A stretch of DNA of 64,000 bases, taken from the NCBI GenBank assembly GCA_022264855.1, contig JABYQU010000001.1:682001-746000 (forward strand). Reading direction: 5' to 3'. The translations under genes were made by a program, and so were the position numbers. The notes under the pieces are model-generated. The model was given only the letters and a program-made list of their open reading frames with translations, ran no database searches and was not told where the DNA came from. Shown one piece after another: positions 58,706-64,000 of the stretch. Every line of letters begins with the position of its first letter. Position 1 is the first letter of the stretch. This stretch comes from Lenzites betulinus. Taxonomy: Eukaryota > Basidiomycota > Agaricomycetes > Polyporales > Polyporaceae.

Positions 58706-58902
58706 ACTGCAAGAAGCCTTGTTACAGGTCATCCAGAGGTGGCATACAAGTCAACCGTTGTCAAACTGCGTTGGTATACTCTGGCTCTTTTGGAGCCCCT
58801 ATGTTTGTGATACATCCAAGCATGTTCGATGCCATCCACCCAATTCCGGGCGGGTTTTCGCTCTTATACACTGCGAGAGCCCTTGTTACGGGTCACCCAG
58901 AG
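58706..58902 (+). repeat. Pair of 33-bp direct repeats
   Basis: ACTGCAAGAAGCCTTGTTAC... at 58706-58738 recurs with five or so changes at 58870-58902 (ACTGCGAGAGCCCTTGTTAC...). They are 164 bp apart. Confidence 0.65.
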
Positions 58903-59238
58903 CGTTAGAGAGTGGTATGAGGTAGTACAGGACGAGATAGAGAATCACAGTGACTCCAGGGATGCAACACGCCGCCGTCGTGCAGCACTCCTTCTTGTAA
59001 GTTGTGATTATCTTGTGGGCAAGCTCGCCCATCCCCTGTAAACTGTGGCGCACTTTTACACTAGTGAACCCTGCATGATGCTCCCCTGGTGTTACTAGGC
59101 CTTGCTCATCTCCCAATACTATTGTACAAATGCCCCGCGAGGACTCCCCTATGAATAAGTGTCATGTCAAGCCATTGAACAATTGAAACGTTGGAGACTG
59201 TCCTGGCAGGCTTGTCAACTTTACAATGAAGTGTATTT

Positions 59239-59349
59239 GTCTCTTTGTCTGTCGCAGTGTGTGCCGTTGTTGTTATTGTTGTTGTGTGTGTTGTGTACAC
59301 TAATAGAGTATGTAACTTATGCAGTTCTAGTCCGCCCAGGGTCAACATG
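59239..59349 (+). repeat. Dispersed direct repeat, left copy
   Basis: From TCTCTTTGTCTGTCGCAGTG to GTTCTAGTCCGCCCAGGGTC plus AACATG. A second copy with a shorter GTT-rich middle lies at 62914-63005, in the same orientation. The pair brackets the DUF6533 gene. Confidence 0.65.
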
Positions 59350-59683
59350 ATCATAGCCACATTCATTCCATTTTTGATTGACGAGCGCCATTGTCCAACG
59401 AAGCGAAGTTACAACTCTCCAGGCTCTCCTTGCGCAGCGCCCACGAATCATGCTCTGCACAAGACCCTCCGTCACACTTGATGCATTGATGGGTGATCGC
59501 TTGGGCGCCGTTTCCGCAATGCACGATGGCCATATAATAGGGCCTCAGATAACGAGTGTCATGCCGCACGGCCGCCGACTGACCCCTCGTTGTCTCTTCT
59601 GAGTCTGCCCTCCATCTTGTGTCGCCCCAGCTCTTGCGCCGTGGCTTGGACACCCGGTACTCTCGCAAGATAATTCAAGTGCC

Positions 59684-62600
59684 ATGGCCGACGCAGAGGC
59701 CATCGCCATCGCACAGGACCTGTACGTGCAAAAATTGTGCAACACATGCAGGCACATCGCTAAAGATGGTGTTGAACTTCCGTGTTTACGGCTGTGCCGG
59801 ACCGGGAGTTGCCGTGTGTGGCCGTGTGTCTACGATACGCCGGCATGGACATTCTTACTTACCTATTATGGACATTGTACTATACACGGCATCTCATCAT
59901 CCTTACAGATGATTCTGGTGCGTTCTACGCTGCTCAGGTACATTCCAGATCCCTATGGAAGTCTCTAGAATATGGCATCATTCTTGCGCGATATGTCGTC
60001 GTAGTCTTGCTCATCGTCTTACTCATCGCATAGGCTACTTACTCAGCGTCCTCTGGACGTCACATGCATCTCTTTTATGCTTACTCATCGCAGTCCTCTA
60101 GTAGTATATAAGGAGGACATTCTCTGCCATAGCTCTTCAGTCTTTCGCTCACAGACTGAAGAGTAAGTCCCACTACTTCTATGCCTACATATGTGTTACT
60201 TACCAGTACTTGTAGTTCCTCTTTGTGCGGCTCACAGGTACTGTCAATATGATTATAGTCTTTCGCTCACAGACTGAAGATTCCTCTTTGTGCGGCTCAC
60301 AGCCTTCCAGGTTCAGAGTTCTTCAGATGGACATAGCCAGCAGGAGGGGTATGCAATAGTGTCTATCACTGGTAAGCAAGATGGCAATGTGCCGCAAACA
60401 GAGCACTCCTTCACCGCTGACCATGCATGGCAGCACTGTTGTTGTACAACTATATTCTCACCATCGACGACGAGGTCAACCAATACCGGGGAATTACGAG
60501 CGCATCGATCTTGTTCGTTGCGTTCAGGTATATCCCGATAGCAAACTACATAATGAGTCTTCCGTTTTGGTCGTTTTCGCACGAGCTGGTGGGTTTTTTT
60601 TGCTCAACGTCATATACTAGTGCTTACAAAGTGACATGACCGACTGGTCAACTAGACAAAGTACGTTGTTGAGCTGTTATTCGCTCTCATCCTACGACTG
60701 TTGACCTTATAAAATCATCTCAGGTGCACGGTCGAGGTTGTGTTTGTGCAATTTCTCAATACGTCACAATTTTTCCTGTGGGCAGGTGAGTTGTACGACC
60801 CTCGTCCCTATTTCAGATGTTATATGTCTCGTAGCGTTTTCTGGGATGCGAACGTGGGCGCTGCTGCGAAGGCTAGATGTTGCAATCCTCATAGCTTTGC
60901 TTGCCGCCGCACCATTTCTGGTGAACCTCGTATGATTTTTCGATCCTCTCCCCACGAAGGCCTGCTGATTGAACTTTTTTCGTGCCGGATCATTTCACTG
61001 CGTCGCTTTCAACAGATCTCGCTGCACTGGGCGGCAATCGACCCAGTCGATCCAATCTTTGGATGTGTGATCGCTATCTCTGGCATTCCGGAAAGCGTAA
61101 ACAAAACGTGAGCATCTATATCCCTCCCATACTGCGTGCGCAATAGGGAATGCTCACGGTGATATTTTAGCTGTAGGAGGCTTTTATCGTCCTCCCTCTA
61201 TCGCATTGTCATAACTCTTCATCACCTCTGTAGTCGCGGTCGTTGCCCGTCTCCGTAGAGTATACAACAGTTATTGCAACTTTCTAGGTGTAATAAATAG
61301 CGGTAGTTGCAACTTCGGTGGTTTAAGGCCAAATAGGCGCCGTTTGGCACAGCCACTGACGCGCGAGACGCGGGCGCCTATCTGCAGTTGCAGTCACAGC
61401 GAAGTGGGCGTCTATTGTAGTTGCAGCCACGAAAAGAACACGCAGCGAGCGGAATTGAACACCGGACCTGCTGCAAAAGCCTAAGTAAGAGTGACACATG
61501 TAAACCACTCGGCCACACGGCTGTACAAATGCTACGGTTGCCCACGGTTGTAGTTCAAATACATTTCCCCAGCTACTAATGGCACCCCAAGTTACTCCAA
61601 GTCCTCACGCAGCGCCAAGCTTCAGCAAGATGTCAGATTCCAGTGATAGAAATGGACCACTCAGCCACAGAACTGTACACACTATAGGAGTATATATAGT
61701 ACTAGTGTTCATCCATTCCTTTGGCTACTAACAGCATTATAAGTCCTTATGCAGCACCAAGATCCGGTAAGGACTTGGAGTACCATTAGTAGCTGAGAAA
61801 ATGTATTTGGACTAGTACGTGGGCAACCGTAGCATTTGTACAGCCGTGTGGCCGAGTGGTTTACATGTGTCACTCTTACTTAGGCTTTTGCAGCAGGTCC
61901 GGTGTTCAATTCCGCTCGCTGCGTGTTCTTTTCGTGGCTGCAACTACAATAGACGCCCACCTCGCTGTGACTGCAACTGCAGATAGGCGCCCGCGTCTCG
62001 CGCGTCAGTGGCTGTGCCAAACGGCGCCTATTTGGCCTTAAACCACCGAAGTTGCAACTACCGCTATTTATTACACCTAGAAAGTTGCAATAACTGTTGT
62101 ATACAACTCCGTCTCCCGCTCGCTCTGGCCGACCTTGCAGCCCTCGGTATTACCTGGTCAACCCAGTACCACCCCTACCAAATGTCCCGAAAAGCCGGCC
62201 AACCAGCGAGGCTGATCACCATCATGCTACGAAATGGTACGTCAGGAGCATATCGCTATGCGCGCGTTTCTTACCTTCATGTGCGGCGTACAGGGTCCAT
62301 CTATTTCACGTGAGTTTCACGAATGTCGAGCGTCGCAGGGAGCGTGCGCAGGACTGACGCCGGCGGCTCTCTGCAAAGGGCGGTCACCCTCATGAACATG
62401 ACGGAGCTCGTGCTTGGCTTGAGTGAAGTGCGTCGACTAGTTCCACCACAGCTGACATTCTGTGTACTTGCATGGTTACGTGCGGATGCTCTGCAGACGC
62501 TTGGTCGCAATGAAGGCATCACGTGGGGCGGCAGCATCCTGGTCTTCTTCATCAACCCGTACGTTGTCGACTCTTTCGGTGGACAAGCTCTCACTTGCTC

Positions 62601-62881
62601 GCTCGCTCCAAATCTTCTCGCGTGAACGCCGATTTCTCACGCGCGAGAACAGGCTCATATCGATCCTCGTTCTGCACTTCCTGAGCGACCTCCGCCGCGC
62701 GGCGTACTTACAGGCCCACCAACAGACGCTGTCTTCCTTAGACACTGGCACGCTCGAGTTCAAAATGATCGGCTCGATCTTGTCCACACTCCCTGCACCC
62801 GGCGAGGTCGCCGCCTTCCAATTTTCGGACTACGACACCAACTCATCCCTTGGAGATGAGCACGCCTCAAGGGGACGGTAA
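59684..62881 (+). CDS. DUF6533 membrane protein with an enlarged intron
   Basis: Exon 1 starts MADAEAIAIAQDLYVQKLCN. The core exon after acceptor CATGGCAG near 60434 reads LLLYNYILTIDDEV and FVAFRYIPIANYIM, the DUF6533 signature. Later exons give VFVQFLNTSQFFLWA, FSGMRTWALLRRLDVAILI with ALLAAAPFLVNL, and DPIFGCVIAISGIPESVN. Beyond a roughly 1-kb intron follow LALADLAALGITW and RLITIMLRNG, then a transmembrane exon and a C-terminal exon SILVLHFLSDLRRAAYL ending at 62881. This matches the seven-helix layout of the family. The 660 bp between exon 1 and the core exon may hide a further exon or small repeats. The large intron contains a fold-back element, and its acceptor may lie inside that element. 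Function unknown. Confidence 0.6.
60133..60163. repeat. Perfect 11-bp hairpin, partly repeated at 60257-60280
   Basis: CTCTTCAGTCT, a 9-nt loop TTCGCTCAC and AGACTGAAGAG form a perfect stem. The loop, right arm and five bases of left arm recur at 60257-60280. A companion 22-bp motif starting TTCCTCTTTGTGCGGCTCAC occurs at 60216-60237 and 60281-60302. Confidence 0.75.
61263..62101. mobile_element. 839-bp fold-back element with tRNA-like arms, in a DUF6533 intron
   Basis: Two nearly identical arms in inverted orientation (about 61263-61530 and 61835-62101, fading inward) start TACAACAGTTATTGCAACTT. Each arm holds a tRNA-like sequence with A box GTGGCCGAGTGGTTTA and B box GGTGTTCAATTCC, of Leu/Ser type. 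A further degraded copy (GTGGCTGAGTGGTCC on minus) lies near 61650. Outer ends are flanked by TA on both sides, consistent with a TA target duplication. It has no credible gene; the 61-codon frames in the two arms are mirror images of each other. Confidence 0.7.
61843..61925 (+). other. tRNA-like sequence in right fold-back arm
   Basis: GTGTGGCCGAGTGGTTTACA and CCGGTGTTCAATTCCGCTCG resemble the A and B boxes of a class II (Leu/Ser) tRNA gene. The mirrored copy is at about 61437-61521 on the minus strand. Acceptor pairing is incomplete, so I read it as a SINE-like pol III promoter and not a working tRNA. Confidence 0.45.
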
Positions 62882-62913
62882 GAATTTCACGTGATGCAGT
62901 TGTGATCCTCTGT

Positions 62914-63005
62914 CTCTTCGTCTGTTGCAGTGTGTGTCGTTGTGTGTTATGTAGACTGATAGAGGGTGTAACATACGCAGTTCTAGTCCGCTCAGGGGCA
63001 ACATG
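62914..63005 (+). repeat. Dispersed direct repeat, right copy
   Basis: Matches 59239-59349, starting TCTCTTCGTCTGTTGCAGTG and ending GTTCTAGTCCGCTCAGGGGC. Confidence 0.65.
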
Positions 63006-63372
63006 TAAGCCCCACTTCTTCAAGTCGCAGCCTGTACTCTCAAGTATTCTCTTTCTACGTCATATTTTGGTTCCTCATGTTTAGACACGTGCTCGTCGCG
63101 TCGCGTCGCAAGCCAGCGCTTATCAGCCACCGGTGGCGTCGCGACGTCCCCTAACTACTCCTCGAACCTAACCAACCTGTAGGGAACCCGTTGGTGCAAC
63201 ATAGCACAGGAAGTATCCGGAATCCAAGAGTATGTAGTATATCTCAACATGTGAGCCGCGGTGAGATCAAGCGACCCAGCCGAAGTGCAGCACAGCCCCG
63301 GGCGCGATATATATTAACGACAGCTTCTCTTGGAGAAGTGAATGCATGTTGCCTCTTACCTCTTACTCTATC
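63006..63372. other. Intergenic and F-box promoter region
   Basis: No gene. A TATA-like TATATATTA at about 63308-63316 lies 57-65 bp before the ATG at 63373. Confidence 0.4.
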
Positions 63373-64000
63373 ATGGACACTCTTCCTCTAGAGACTGCGC
63401 AGCGGATCTTGGAGCTCGCATGCACCGACGGAGGAGCCACAGGCCATGCGCTCTCGCTTGTATCCAAGGACTTCCGCGCCATCGCACGCAAGACGCGCTT
63501 TCACTCCGTCGCCCTCGTCGCCAGCCCCCGTCGTCTCCAGGCCTTCGTCACGCTGTACGAGCATGAGTGCGATGCGGCGCGGGGAGACAAACCCCACATC
63601 CGACACCTGCATGTGACGTTCCCCCGCATACCCCCGCCGAGCTCGCGCGGGCCGTCTACACGCGGCCCCGGCCGTTCGCTCTCGCCGCACAGGACGGCGA
63701 CGACGACGGTCGTCGACCCGGAGCCGACGCCTTCTGCCTCTGTCGCAGCTGTCTCCACTGTCAGCACCTCCACCGCTGAACTCATTCCCATCCCCCGCCT
63801 CCAGCCTCTTGTCGGTGAGGACGCGCCGGTCATGCTGCGCTCCCGTCGTCAGCCTGCCGACGAGGACTCCGAGGAGCCCGACCCGGCCGCATCGCCAGAG
63901 TACCTCCACGCCGCAGAGACGCTCTTCCGCCTCGCCACACCGGATCTCATCACCCTCGCCGTGCAGTGCGGGTTCTCCGCCGGCGGCGACCTCGTCCTGC
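63373..64000 (+). CDS. F-box protein, paralogue of the KDZ-interrupted gene (3' end outside window)
   Basis: From ATG 63373 the frame is open to the window edge (209 codons). It starts MDTLPLETAQRILELACTD and continues LSLVSKDFRAIARKTRFHSV, FVTLYEHECDAARGDKPHI, then a Ser/Thr/Pro-rich insert and LFRLATPDLITLAVQCGFS. The same blocks occur in the gene at 37003, which has a different, more basic insert. It would be a Skp1-binding adaptor with unknown substrate. Unlike its relative there is no stop or insertion in the part seen. The C-terminal half lies beyond 64000. Confidence 0.72.
   Translation, partial: MDTLPLETAQRILELACTDGGATGHALSLVSKDFRAIARKTRFHSVALVASPRRLQAFVTLYEHECDAARGDKPHIRHLHVTFPRIPPPSSRGPSTRGPGRSLSPHRTATTTVVDPEPTPSASVAAVSTVSTSTAELIPIPRLQPLVGEDAPVMLRSRRQPADEDSEEPDPAASPEYLHAAETLFRLATPDLITLAVQCGFSAGGDLVL

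Noticed and set aside
61437..61521. tRNA gene in the left fold-back arm
   Set aside because: A and B boxes are present but acceptor and anticodon stems do not close into a standard cloverleaf.
61323..62041. Two identical 61-codon frames on opposite strands
   Set aside because: They are the two arms of the fold-back element read in mirror image, not genes.

Overview
The window is nuclear DNA of a filamentous basidiomycete, most likely an Agaricomycete and perhaps a polypore (inferred). Protein genes are cut by many introns of about 50-65 bp with GT...AG ends. The families present are typical of that class: DUF6533 membrane proteins, F-box proteins ending in a W-x-x-R-I/V...GCW signature, KDZ transposons with HMG-like cargo, and PIN/XPG-like nucleases. 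There are no operons. All gene models were spliced by eye, so exon edges are approximate unless stated.

Left part, 1-37 kb, is ordinary euchromatin. In order it holds: the 5' part of a DUF6533 membrane protein gene (minus, cut by the window edge); an aspartyl-tRNA synthetase fused to a DUF2156 aminoacyl-tRNA transferase domain, the architecture of the ergosteryl-aspartate synthase ErdS (minus, 2.1-5.9 kb), with a MITE-like insert in one intron; an intron-containing tRNA-Arg(UCU); a relic of an F-box gene; a TBC-domain RabGAP (GYP5/EVI5 type); an F-box protein; a branched-chain aminotransferase; a UDP-glycosyltransferase; phosphomevalonate kinase (ERG8); an AVT-type amino acid transporter; another F-box protein; an unrecognised spliced gene; a long disordered protein of about 1,450 residues; and the cytosolic Fe-S assembly factor NAR1.

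Middle part, 37-55 kb, is an accessory region. An F-box gene at 37.0 kb is interrupted by a 9.15-kb KDZ DNA transposon (38209-47357). The transposon has about 320-bp terminal inverted repeats, an 8-bp target duplication and three genes on its minus strand: the KDZ transposase, an HMG-like protein and a third protein of unknown function. Next to it lies a candidate Crypton-like module: a tyrosine recombinase (plus) divergent from a conserved gene of unknown function (minus). A 1-kb GC-rich minisatellite and an XPG/GEN1-like nuclease gene follow.

Right part, 55-64 kb, is rich in small repeats: fold-back elements, a tRNA-derived SINE candidate, ACTTG-type satellites, a LINE scrap and paired direct repeats. 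Within it sits a second DUF6533 gene with an 840-bp fold-back element carrying tRNA-like arms in one intron. The window closes with the 5' part of an F-box gene that is a paralogue of the one hit by the KDZ element.

ERG8 supplies the mevalonate pathway that leads to ergosterol, and ErdS would aspartylate ergosterol. They are about 16 kb apart with unrelated genes between, so I see no cluster. The best candidates for something little described are the KDZ element's third gene and the conserved partner gene of the tyrosine recombinase.
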